Origin: Ruminococcaceae bacterium UBA3323
GTDB taxonomy: Bacteria > Bacillota > Clostridia > Oscillospirales > Acutalibacteraceae
Direction of reading: 5' to 3'
Assembly (NCBI GenBank): GCA_002361935.1
Contig: DESD01000057.1
Location: 1-27,272, forward strand
DNA: 27,272 nt
Shown here: positions 1-6,855 of the stretch, piece after piece
How positions within the stretch are numbered: the stretch's first letter is position 1
Layout: each line of letters starts with the position of its first letter
Position numbers and translations under genes: made by a program
Notes under the pieces: generated by a model
Seen by the model: only the letters and a program-made list of their open reading frames with translations
Databases searched by the model: none
Told to the model about the DNA's origin: nothing

Positions 1-774
1 GACAACATTGCTGAAGGTCTGTGCTGCCTTATTATTATTTGCTGCCAATATCTTATAGGAATACTGCTTGCCATACTGAGCAGCTGCTGTTGTCCAGGAA
101 GTACCTGTTACTGTTTTTATCCACTTATAGGAACCGTTTGTCTGCTTCATATAAATGCCGTATTTCGTAGCTCCTGTTACTTTATTCCATGAAAGCTTGA
201 ATGAACCGTTTGCGTTTACCGTTACCTTTGCACTTGGTGTCTGCAGCTTCTTTGTATTCTTTGCATTGACTGCTGAACTGTAGGCGGATTTCGTATTGCC
301 CTTTACGGCTCTCATTTTGTAAGTAAACTGCTTACCATAGGTTGCAAACGCTGTTGTAAAAGACGTAGCATTTGTTGTTTTCATCAGCTTGTAAGAGCTG
401 TCCGCCTGTTTGATGTACAACTGATAAGAGGTTGCTCCTGCCACTGCATTCCAAGAAAGCTTAAACGTACCATTAGCTTTAACAGCAGCTTTCATTGTCG
501 GTGTTTGCAGTTTCTTTGTATTTGTTGCATTCACTGCTGCACTGTATGCAGACTTTGTATTGCCTGCTACGGCTCTCATTTTGTAAGTAAACTGCTTACC
601 GTAAGTTGCAAACGCTGTTGTAAACAAGGTAGCATTTGTTGTTTTCATCAGCTTATAGCTGCCGTCTGCCTGCCTGATGTAAAGCTCATACTTTTCTGCA
701 CCGGCAATTTTACCCCAAGAAAGTGTGAAAGTACCGTTTGCATTTACGGCCGCTTTCAAAACCGGTGTTTTAAG
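1..774 (-). repeat. Tandem FN3-coding repeats, 264-bp period
   Basis: Three tandem units begin at 774, 510 and 246, exactly 264 bp apart. Each starts with a L-(K/Q)-T-P motif and contains F-x-L-S-W, a G-K-Q-(F/Y)-(T/S)-Y-K motif and a closing V-N-A-x-N or equivalent. The first two are closest at DNA level and share long identical runs. The third unit reaches the left edge and is incomplete or just complete there. Such repeats can change copy number by recombination. Confidence 0.85.
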
Positions 775-2445
775 ACCTGTTGCTTTTATTGTTTCGGTTT
801 TCGTTGCATTACACTTTGTACAGGTGTAGGTTTTAACGCCTGCTGTTGTAGCAGTCGGCTGTTTCGTTACCTTACCTGCATCGTAGTTGTGTCCTGTGGC
901 TTTTATTGTTTCTGTTTTGGTTGCCTTACACTTTGTACAAGTATAGGTTTTAACACCGTTTGCCGTGCAGGTGGCTGCCTTGGTTACTTTTCCGCTGTTC
1001 CAAGTGCAAGAGTGATCCCTGTTAATAATTATCCAGTTGCAAACGGTACCATCCCAAGACGATTCATAAAAATATGTATAACCATTTGGATAATCAACGC
1101 AACCATCAGGGCCAAAAAATCCCGGTTCTATCTTAGTTATATTCTGGGTGAAATGTTCATTGGGATATGTTTTTTTGATCATACTCAAAGCATACTCCGT
1201 TACCTCATTCTCTCTGATTGAACTCGGCACATTAACTATAGGTACTGCGTATATAGGCTCAGGTACCCTGCTTTCATAAAATACCCCATTTTTAAAGATA
1301 TTAAGCTCTCCAATCGTATTTGTAGTCATATTGATACCCAAATCAGTACCGCCAGAATACGATATCCAGTAAAACGCTACGGATTTGTCTTTAACTAAAT
1401 CCGGATATGCTGTTGAAATGAGTATATTATATGCGTCTTTATTAAGATAATCCAAATCTACCCCAACATATTTTTGAGATTCCGTTTTTAAATTTTTAAC
1501 AAATTGCTCATCTGCCTTATTATAGTTGTCGGAATTTTTATATTTTATATTAACAGCTGTTTCCAGCTCTTTATTCCACCAATCGTCATTAGAGTTTAAA
1601 TCGTCCCAGAAGGAAACAAATATTTTGTGAAATTCCTCAACGGAACCAGATGTCGAACAATATGCCGAGATTTTATATCTCTGCATATTTATATTTGCCT
1701 TTTGACAGATTTTTTTCAAATTATTTGTGACAGACTCATTTATTTCCTCCCATTTACATTCACTTTCCAGATAATCAACTTCAATGATATCAGGTAAAAC
1801 TTCCTTAACTTTTTTACAAGCAGTCATATAATCAAGATAATCAGAGTTTATATTGCTGTTTATAATGATTTTGCCATCTAAACCATATTGGTATGCACAA
1901 TAGTGGCTATATGCATATTCTTCTGCATAAGATCCTTTGTCAACCACCAAAAGCAAATTATCAGAAAACAGAAAAGCAGTATCACTGATGTCAGATACAC
2001 TGCCGGGAATTGTTACTGTGTTTAAACGATTACAATTTGCAAATGCATAATCACCAATACTTGTAACACTATTTGGAATTGTTACTGTGTTTAAATTATC
2101 ACAATTTGCAAATGCATAATAACCAATACTTGTAACACTATTTGGAATTGTTACGCTTATTAAACTTGAGCAACCCTCAAACGCATAACCATCTATTGCC
2201 GTAACATCCTTGCCATCTATTATACTTGGAATCGATATATTTGTTGCAGTACCATTATATTTTATTATAACTGTTCCATCATAATAGCTGTAATACTCAT
2301 AATCTCCACTTGTTTCTGCATATGCAGAAAGATCTATACCAACTGTTATGGTAAACAGCATTGCTGTTGAAAGCAACAGGCTGAATACTTTTTTAACGGC
2401 AGAAGCAAGCCCCTGCCTTACTATTTCATTTTTCATAGATTTCAT
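1..2445 (-). CDS. Secreted BspA-like LRR protein with FN3 repeats (3' end outside window)
   Basis: The reading frame is open from the ATG at 2443-2445 to the left edge (815 codons), so the C-terminus is missing. AGGAGGT lies 5 nt upstream of the ATG. The start encodes a long signal peptide with a hydrophobic core near residues 20-37 and a likely AYA/ET cleavage near residue 44. Residues about 70-185 are BspA/LRR_5-type repeats (T-I-P-x-S-V-T-x-I-G-x-x-A-F). Residues about 190-470 form a Trp/Tyr-rich segment that I do not recognise. Two 39-residue units with a Y-T-C-T-K-C pair start at 485 and 524. Three fibronectin-III-like repeats of exactly 88 residues start at 558, 646 and 734. The architecture suggests a surface or secreted adhesin or carbohydrate-interacting protein. 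That role is inferred; the anchor, if any, lies outside the window. The gene is divergent from an Xre regulator. Confidence 0.85.
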   Translation of the reverse strand, partial: MKSMKNEIVRQGLASAVKKVFSLLLSTAMLFTITVGIDLSAYAETSGDYEYYSYYDGTVIIKYNGTATNISIPSIIDGKDVTAIDGYAFEGCSSLISVTIPNSVTSIGYYAFANCDNLNTVTIPNSVTSIGDYAFANCNRLNTVTIPGSVSDISDTAFLFSDNLLLVVDKGSYAEEYAYSHYCAYQYGLDGKIIINSNINSDYLDYMTACKKVKEVLPDIIEVDYLESECKWEEINESVTNNLKKICQKANINMQRYKISAYCSTSGSVEEFHKIFVSFWDDLNSNDDWWNKELETAVNIKYKNSDNYNKADEQFVKNLKTESQKYVGVDLDYLNKDAYNILISTAYPDLVKDKSVAFYWISYSGGTDLGINMTTNTIGELNIFKNGVFYESRVPEPIYAVPIVNVPSSIRENEVTEYALSMIKKTYPNEHFTQNITKIEPGFFGPDGCVDYPNGYTYFYESSWDGTVCNWIIINRDHSCTWNSGKVTKAATCTANGVKTYTCTKCKATKTETIKATGHNYDAGKVTKQPTATTAGVKTYTCTKCNATKTETIKATGLKTPVLKAAVNANGTFTLSWGKIAGAEKYELYIRQADGSYKLMKTTNATLFTTAFATYGKQFTYKMRAVAGNTKSAYSAAVNATNTKKLQTPTMKAAVKANGTFKLSWNAVAGATSYQLYIKQADSSYKLMKTTNATSFTTAFATYGKQFTYKMRAVKGNTKSAYSSAVNAKNTKKLQTPSAKVTVNANGSFKLSWNKVTGATKYGIYMKQTNGSYKWIKTVTGTSWTTAAAQYGKQYSYKILAANNNKAAQTFSNVV
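760..993 (-). repeat. Two 117-bp repeats encoding CxxC units
   Basis: Two 39-residue units begin at G-K-V-T-K (993 and 876). Each contains V-K-T-Y-T-C-T-K-C followed by A-T-K-T-E-T-I-K-A-T-G. Paired cysteines in this setting are common in clostridial surface proteins next to LRR and FN3 modules. A metal-binding or disulfide role is inferred only. Confidence 0.8.
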
Positions 2446-2477
2446 AATTTACCTCCTAATAATTATTTACAAAGCAT

Positions 2478-2506
2478 ATTTTACTATCATATGATAGTAT
2501 TGTCAA
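2478..2506 (-). promoter_or_regulatory. Sigma-A-type promoter of the LRR/FN3 gene
   Basis: On the minus strand TTGACA (2501-2506) and TAAAAT (2478-2483) are separated by exactly 17 nt. The perfect palindrome at 2483-2498 fills the spacer, and the start codon lies about 33 nt beyond the -10. Confidence 0.75.
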
Positions 2507-2523
2507 GACTATTATTTGATAGT
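2483..2523. promoter_or_regulatory. Paired inverted-repeat operator candidate
   Basis: ACTATCATATGATAGT (2483-2498) is a perfect 16-bp palindrome. ACTATTATTTGATAGT (2508-2523) is a second, imperfect copy with ACTAT/ATAGT ends. The four half-sites fit ACTATYAW, and the two centres are 25 bp apart. Each copy occupies one promoter spacer of the divergent pair. This is the arrangement expected for an autoregulating repressor encoded by the adjacent Xre gene. Binding is inferred. Confidence 0.6.
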
Positions 2524-2528
2524 AGAAT
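2500..2528 (+). promoter_or_regulatory. Sigma-A-type promoter of the Xre regulator gene
   Basis: TTGTCA (2500-2505) and TAGAAT (2523-2528) are spaced 17 nt. Its -35 hexamer is nearly superimposed on the -35 of the divergent promoter. The second inverted repeat (2508-2523) fills the spacer. Transcription would start near 2535, just ahead of the ribosome-binding site. Confidence 0.65.
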
Positions 2529-2552
2529 AATATTAATACAGAGGTGGTTATT

Positions 2553-2762
2553 CTGTATTATTACCAAAGAATAAGAGATTTGCGTGAAGACGCAGATTTA
2601 AAGCAAAAAGAAATTGCTGCAATCCTTGGAATTGACCAAAGAGTTTACAGCAACTACGAAACAGGCAAAAGAGAAATACCAACACATCTGTTAATTAAGC
2701 TTGCAGATTATTATAATACTACAACCGATTATATTTTAGGGAGAACAAATAAATATCAATAG
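2553..2762 (+). CDS. Small Xre-family HTH transcriptional regulator
   Basis: This is a one-domain Xre/Cro-C1 HTH protein of about 69 residues. The HTH reads L-K-Q-K-E-I-A-A-I-L-G-I-D-Q-R-V-Y-S-N-Y-E-T-G-K over its central part, and the protein ends with the D-Y-I-L-G-R-T-N motif typical of this family. The start is unusual. A GTG at 2544 lies inside the SD-like GAGGTGG (2541-2547) and would have almost no leader. A CTG at 2553, 5 nt after GAGGTGG, gives the usual family N-terminus (x-Y-Y-Y-Q-R-I-R-D-L-R-E-D). I chose the CTG; the GTG is the alternative. It likely represses the divergent LRR/FN3 gene and itself through the inverted repeats in the intergenic region. The function is inferred from position. 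Confidence 0.8.
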   Translation: MYYYQRIRDLREDADLKQKEIAAILGIDQRVYSNYETGKREIPTHLLIKLADYYNTTTDYILGRTNKYQ

Positions 2763-2802
2763 CAAATATTCAGAATAAAATATCTGTTAATGAATAACAT
2801 TA

Positions 2803-2840
2803 AAAAAGCCGTTTGAGTATAAAAACTCAAACGGCTTTTT
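2803..2840. terminator. Bidirectional terminator between convergent genes
   Basis: A perfect 16-bp stem (2803-2818 with 2825-2840) closes a 6-nt loop. The stem is A-rich on one side and T-rich on the other, so it gives a U-tract on both strands. It separates the Xre gene (plus) from khpA (minus). Confidence 0.9.
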
Positions 2841-2842
2841 AA

Positions 2843-3076
2843 TTAATCAATTTCAACTGAAATTCTTGCATCATTTCTTGTTGCTGCTGCACGCATAACA
2901 ACACGAATAGCTTTGGCAATTCTGCCCTGCTTGCCGATTACTCTGCCCATATCATCCTCAGCAACGTGAAGATGATAAACAGTTACGCCCTCTTCGTTTG
3001 GTTCGTCAACATCAACAGAAACTGCATCGGGATTATCAACCAATCCCTTTGTTATGGATATCAACAAATCTTTCAA
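2843..3076 (-). CDS. khpA: KH-domain RNA-binding protein KhpA (YlqC family)
   Basis: This is a single KH-domain protein of 77 residues, the normal size of KhpA. It carries the KH loop G-K-Q-G within V-I-G-K-Q-G-R-I-A-K-A-I. In other Firmicutes KhpA forms a complex with KhpB/Jag and acts as an RNA chaperone that affects cell division and elongation. The start is the TTG at 3074-3076, 8 nt from AGGAGG (3085-3090). A GTG at 3083-3085 overlaps that SD and is less likely. It is the last gene of the ylxM-ffh-rpsP operon and is followed directly by the terminator. The usual next genes rimM, trmD and rplS are not here. Confidence 0.93.
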   Translation of the reverse strand: MKDLLISITKGLVDNPDAVSVDVDEPNEEGVTVYHLHVAEDDMGRVIGKQGRIAKAIRVVMRAAATRNDARISVEID

Positions 3077-3113
3077 AGAACACACCTCCTGTTTAATCTT
3101 TGAATATCAAAAA

Positions 3114-3356
3114 TTAAAGGATGCCTTCTTTTTTAAGAATATCCTTAACGGTATCTGTTGGCTGTGCACCGTTAGCAATCCATTTCTTAGCCTTTTCAGC
3201 ATCAATGTTGATTTCAGCCGGATCAACCATTGTGTTGTATGTTCCGATTTCCTCAATGAATCTGCCGTCACGAGGGAATCTTGAATCTGCTACTACTACA
3301 CGATAGAAAGGAGCCTTTTTTGCACCCATTCTGCGAAGTCTGATTTTTACTGCCAT
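3114..3356 (-). CDS. rpsP: 30S ribosomal protein S16
   Basis: The 80-residue product starts M-A-V-K-I-R-L-R-R-M-G and contains A-P-F-Y-R-V-V-V-A-D-S-R-x-P-R-D-G-R-F-I, the hallmark of bS16, which binds 16S rRNA early in 30S assembly. GGAGGT lies 7 nt before the ATG at 3354-3356. An in-frame ATG further upstream would add five residues and ignore this SD. It sits between ffh and khpA as in most Firmicutes. Confidence 0.98.
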   Translation of the reverse strand: MAVKIRLRRMGAKKAPFYRVVVADSRFPRDGRFIEEIGTYNTMVDPAEINIDAEKAKKWIANGAQPTDTVKDILKKEGIL

Positions 3357-3438
3357 TTTTGTTACCTCCAAAAATTATATTTAATATTATTTTATTATAT
3401 ATTACCAAACCTATATATTAAATTTGGTTTAATACAAA

Positions 3439-4833
3439 CTAAAAGCCAAAAGGATTGTTCCCCTTCATGCCCATCATTTTCTGCGCCAATTCGGGATTCT
3501 GCTGCATCATACGGCGCATCTTTTTGCTCATTTTCGGGCCGCCTTTTCCGCCTGCAAACTGGCTCATCATTTTCTTCATCTGCTTAAACTGAGCCATAAG
3601 CTTATTAACATCCTCAACACCCATTCCGCAGCCCGCAGCAATCCTACGCTTTCTGGACGGATTGATGATATCCGGATGTGCTCTTTCCTCTTTCGTCATT
3701 GAATAAATGATGGACTTAAACCTTGTAAAGGCACTTTCATCAATATCAGCATCCTTAATCTTATTGCCGATACCGGGAATCATTTTAATTGTATCCTTAA
3801 TACTGCCCATTCTTTCAATCTGAGCAAACTGATCAAGAAGATCATTGAAATCAAATTTGTTTTTGGCAAGCTTCTTTTCCAGCTCCGCTGCTTTCTTTTC
3901 ATCAAGGCTTTGCTCTGCCCTTTCAATAAAGGAAAGCACATCGCCCATTCCAAGAATTCTTGAAGCCATTCGGTCTGGATGGAAGCTTTCAAGATCGCCC
4001 AGCTTTTCGCCGGTACCCACAAATTTGATAGGCTTGCCGGTTACTGCCCTTACAGACAGTGCAGCACCGCCTCGTGTATCGCCGTCCAGCTTTGTAAGAA
4101 TAACACCGTCTATACCAAGTGTTTCATTAAAGCTTTTTGCAACATTAACGGCATCCTGACCTGTCATTGCATCAATAACAAGCAAAATTTCATTCGGATG
4201 AACAGACGCACGAATATTCTGAAGTTCCTGCATAAGTTCCTCATCAATATGAAGACGGCCTGCAGTATCCAGAAAAACATAATCGTGGCCGTGATCCTTT
4301 GCATATTTAACAGCCTCTTCAGCTATTTTAACAGGATTTTCCGTTCCCATTTCAAATACGGGAACGCCTACCTGCCCACCGACAACCTGAAGCTGTTTTA
4401 TAGCGGCAGGACGGTATATATCACAGGCAACAAGCATAGGCCTGTGGCCCTCATTTTTAAGCTTTAAAGCAAGCTTGGCACTATGGGTTGTTTTACCCGA
4501 GCCCTGCAAACCGCACATCATAATCACTGTAGGAGGACGATTTGCAACAGCAAGACGGCTTTCCGTACCGCCCATCAGCTTTGTTAACTCTTCATTAACG
4601 ATTTTAATAACCATCTGGCCGGGCGTTAAGGATTCCATTACATCCTCACCAACGGCACGCTCGGTTACACTTTTTGTAAAATCCTTAGCAACCTTATAGT
4701 TTACATCCGCCTCTAAAAGAGCAAGGCGAACCTCCCTCATTGCTTCTTTAACATCTGCCTCGGTTAATTTACCCTTGGCACGAAGTTTTTTAAAGGAATT
4801 CTCAAGCCTTTCGGAAAGACCTTCAAAAGCCAA
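3439..4833 (-). CDS. ffh: Signal recognition particle GTPase Ffh
   Basis: The 464-residue product is Ffh (SRP54), which binds 4.5S/6S RNA and signal sequences of nascent proteins and docks with FtsY at the membrane. It has an N-terminal helical bundle (1-90). The GTPase domain has G1 G-L-Q-G-S-G-K-T (108-115), D-T-A-G-R (189-193), T-K-L-D-G near 247 and D-T-R-G-G-A-A just after. From about 300 to the end lies the Met-rich M domain, with many methionines in the last 60 residues. The start is TTG (4831-4833), preceded by GGAGTGA at 6 nt. ylxM ends 19 nt upstream. Full length. Confidence 0.98.
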   Translation of the reverse strand: MAFEGLSERLENSFKKLRAKGKLTEADVKEAMREVRLALLEADVNYKVAKDFTKSVTERAVGEDVMESLTPGQMVIKIVNEELTKLMGGTESRLAVANRPPTVIMMCGLQGSGKTTHSAKLALKLKNEGHRPMLVACDIYRPAAIKQLQVVGGQVGVPVFEMGTENPVKIAEEAVKYAKDHGHDYVFLDTAGRLHIDEELMQELQNIRASVHPNEILLVIDAMTGQDAVNVAKSFNETLGIDGVILTKLDGDTRGGAALSVRAVTGKPIKFVGTGEKLGDLESFHPDRMASRILGMGDVLSFIERAEQSLDEKKAAELEKKLAKNKFDFNDLLDQFAQIERMGSIKDTIKMIPGIGNKIKDADIDESAFTRFKSIIYSMTKEERAHPDIINPSRKRRIAAGCGMGVEDVNKLMAQFKQMKKMMSQFAGGKGGPKMSKKMRRMMQQNPELAQKMMGMKGNNPFGF

Positions 4834-4852
4834 AAGTAATCACTCCAATTTA

Positions 4853-5215
4853 TTACTCGCCAAGCATATCGGCAAGCGCTTTAATTTTTGCAGCGTTTGA
4901 AGAAATTTCCTTTGAAAGCGTATGATTCAAATTATAATCACTTATTTCTTCAGCGCATTCTTTAATTTCAGCCAAGCCCTGCTTAACCTCATTAAAGCGT
5001 TTTGCAAGGCCAAGGCGGTTTTCCATATCAAAAAGCTGATTTTCAGCCCTTTTTATAGCATCACGAACACCTTGGCGGGTTATACCCTCATTTTCTGCAA
5101 TTTCAGAAAGGGACAAATCTTCATCATAATAATAAATGAGAAAATCATGCTGTTTCTGTGTTAACATTTCCCCGTAAAAATCGAGAAGAAATGAGATTTC
5201 CAAATTTTTTGCCAT
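4853..5215 (-). CDS. ylxM: YlxM-family SRP-associated helix-turn-helix protein
   Basis: The 120-residue product belongs to the YlxM/p13 (UPF0122) family. The N-terminal half holds a sigma-70 region-4-like HTH with L-T-x-K-Q, Y-Y-x-x-D-L-S-L-S-E-I-A-E and G-I-T-R-Q-G-V-R-D-A-I-K-R. In other Firmicutes YlxM is encoded with ffh and can modulate SRP. The ATG at 5213-5215 follows GAGGGGGA. A longer in-frame reading to 5410 would run through the promoter and lacks family similarity, so I rejected it. First gene of the ylxM-ffh-rpsP-khpA operon. Confidence 0.95.
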   Translation of the reverse strand: MAKNLEISFLLDFYGEMLTQKQHDFLIYYYDEDLSLSEIAENEGITRQGVRDAIKRAENQLFDMENRLGLAKRFNEVKQGLAEIKECAEEISDYNLNHTLSKEISSNAAKIKALADMLGE

Positions 5216-5330
5216 TTTTATCCCCCTCTGCTCAAGTTGATGATTGTTAAAATGCGTGATACAGCACAATTCTTCCGCTGCCTGCAATTCAACAAAAAGT
5301 GTAAAGTGTTTAGTCTTTACAGCAGATATC

Positions 5331-5359
5331 ATTATACTCAAGCATTTTGAATAAGTCAA
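5331..5359 (-). promoter_or_regulatory. Promoter of the ylxM-ffh-rpsP-khpA operon
   Basis: On the minus strand TTGACT (5354-5359) and a perfect TATAAT (5331-5336) are separated by 17 nt. The leader is about 110 nt. It contains a small hairpin (GTAAAG with CTTTAC, 5301-5320), which has no U-tract and no assigned role. Confidence 0.85.
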
Positions 5360-5441
5360 GCAAAAACGCGATAATTTTTCAAATAAAATTTTCGCAAAAA
5401 GTATTGACACAAAATATTGACAAAATAAAAATCAAACATAC

Positions 5442-5461
5442 AAAATGTGCAAACACATTTT
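5442..5461 (-). terminator. Weak AT-rich hairpin after the MATE gene
   Basis: AAAATGTG (5442-5449) pairs with CACATTTT (5454-5461) around a 4-nt loop, 6 nt beyond the MATE stop codon. On the minus strand only a broken T-run follows, so this is at best a weak terminator of the long upstream operon. Confidence 0.4.
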
Positions 5462-5466
5462 TGCTT

Positions 5467-6831
5467 CTAACACTTTTTATTTTTCAGTTTTTTAAACAAT
5501 TTTATCAGAACCGCAAGCGCTGCTGCCGCAAGTATCACCTCTGCCGCAGTTTGCGCATAAGCAAGCCCATAAAGGGGAAACAAATAATTCAAAAGAAATA
5601 TAAATGGTATTTCAAGCACAATTTTTCTTAAAATTGCAAAAACAAGTGATTTTCCGCCCATTCCGCACGCCTGAAAAACACCGACAGCAATAAAATCCAT
5701 GCACAAAAACGGAAGTGACAGACACAGCCCTTTCAGAAATGCCGAGCCATAGGAAATAATTGCTTCATTTTGCATAAACAAAGCAATCAGTGTATCCGAA
5801 CCGAAATAAAGCCCCAACGTTATAACTGCAAGAAAGCCTAAAGCATACTTACTTAAAAATGCCAACGATTTCTTCATTCTTTCCGTATTTCTGCTTGCAT
5901 AGGTATAACCGATAAGCGGCATAACACCCTGTGAGCTTCCCAATGCAATCTGCATCGGAACCATATTGATTTTCTGTGCAATGCCCATAGCGGCAACTGC
6001 CTCTGAGCCGAATGCCGATGTAAAATTATTAAGAACCGTCATTCCCGTTACATTAAGCAGATTCTGTATGGATGCAGGAATTCCAACCGAAAAAACACCG
6101 ATAACAATCGGCTTTCTGAAAGAAAACTTTTTGGGATTCACGCAGACATAGGTGCTTTTACGCTTAACAAAAAGCATAGCAAAGAAATAGATACAGGCAA
6201 AGCAATTTGAAATAAATGTTGCACAGCCTGCACCCGATGCCCCCATATCAAGACCCCGGGGCAAAACAAAAATCGGATCCAGTATCATATTCAGTACACA
6301 GCCGCTCATTGTTCCCACGCTTGCGTGGAGAGAGGAGCCCTCTGCACGGACAAGATATGCCATTACAACATTCAGGATTGCAGGAACAGCACCGAAGCTG
6401 ACAGTCCATTTCAGATATTCTGCCGTTGCGCCTACCGTTTCACGGTCTGCTCCGAGCACAACCAGCACATGGTTGCTTAAAACAGTATAAAGCAAAGAAA
6501 AAATCAATCCGCTTATAACCGAGCAGTAAAACCCGAAGGCAGAGCTTCTGTAAACCGTTTCATAATCCTTTTTTCCAAGTGCACGGCTCATCATGCTTGA
6601 ACTGCCGACACCGAAAAGATTATTGACGGCATTAAATGCCAAAAGAAGCGGGGCTGCCAGTGTTACTGCTGCATTTTCAACGGAATTATTCAACATACCG
6701 ACAAAATAGGTATCTGCCAGATTATATATAACCATAACAAGCGAGCTTAAAACGGTTGGAACAGAAAGCTTTAAAACTGCGCTTTTAACAGGCATTTTTT
6801 CAAACAAATCTGTTTTTCTTAAATCTTCCAT
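5467..6831 (-). CDS. MATE-family multidrug/cation efflux transporter
   Basis: An integral membrane protein of about 454 residues with the twelve-helix pattern of the MATE family. It has two homologous halves, each opening with a P-x-x-x-x-x-L-x-x-x-x-x-x-x-D/N-type first helix (L-S-V-P-T-V-L in the first half, V-G-I-P-A-S-I in the second). The first half also carries Y-N-L-A-D-T-Y-F-V-G. MATE proteins export cationic compounds using Na+ or H+ gradients; the substrate here is unknown. I chose the ATG at 6829-6831. A TTG two codons upstream would sit too close to the GAGGGA SD. It is the last gene of the minus-strand operon and starts 24 nt after mutS2. It may be carried along with the housekeeping genes without a functional link. 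Confidence 0.93.
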   Translation of the reverse strand: MEDLRKTDLFEKMPVKSAVLKLSVPTVLSSLVMVIYNLADTYFVGMLNNSVENAAVTLAAPLLLAFNAVNNLFGVGSSSMMSRALGKKDYETVYRSSAFGFYCSVISGLIFSLLYTVLSNHVLVVLGADRETVGATAEYLKWTVSFGAVPAILNVVMAYLVRAEGSSLHASVGTMSGCVLNMILDPIFVLPRGLDMGASGAGCATFISNCFACIYFFAMLFVKRKSTYVCVNPKKFSFRKPIVIGVFSVGIPASIQNLLNVTGMTVLNNFTSAFGSEAVAAMGIAQKINMVPMQIALGSSQGVMPLIGYTYASRNTERMKKSLAFLSKYALGFLAVITLGLYFGSDTLIALFMQNEAIISYGSAFLKGLCLSLPFLCMDFIAVGVFQACGMGGKSLVFAILRKIVLEIPFIFLLNYLFPLYGLAYAQTAAEVILAAAALAVLIKLFKKLKNKKC

Positions 6832-6855
6832 ATTCAAACTTCCCTCATAAAGACT

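Noticed and set aside
246..774. Possible CRISPR or minisatellite from the regular repeats
   Set aside because: The period of 264 bp follows whole FN3 domains in one reading frame, with no short repeat-spacer pattern.
505..1221. Plus-strand open frame of 238 codons rich in Cys and Phe
   Set aside because: It is the antisense of the LRR/FN3 gene repeats; it has no SD and a composition typical of a shadow frame.
5216..5410. Longer reading of ylxM starting at 5410
   Set aside because: It would cross the operon promoter (5331-5359) and has no family similarity; the ATG at 5215 has a strong SD.
5402..5422. Two TATTGACA copies on the plus strand as a promoter array
   Set aside because: No -10 at proper distance and no plus-strand gene follows.
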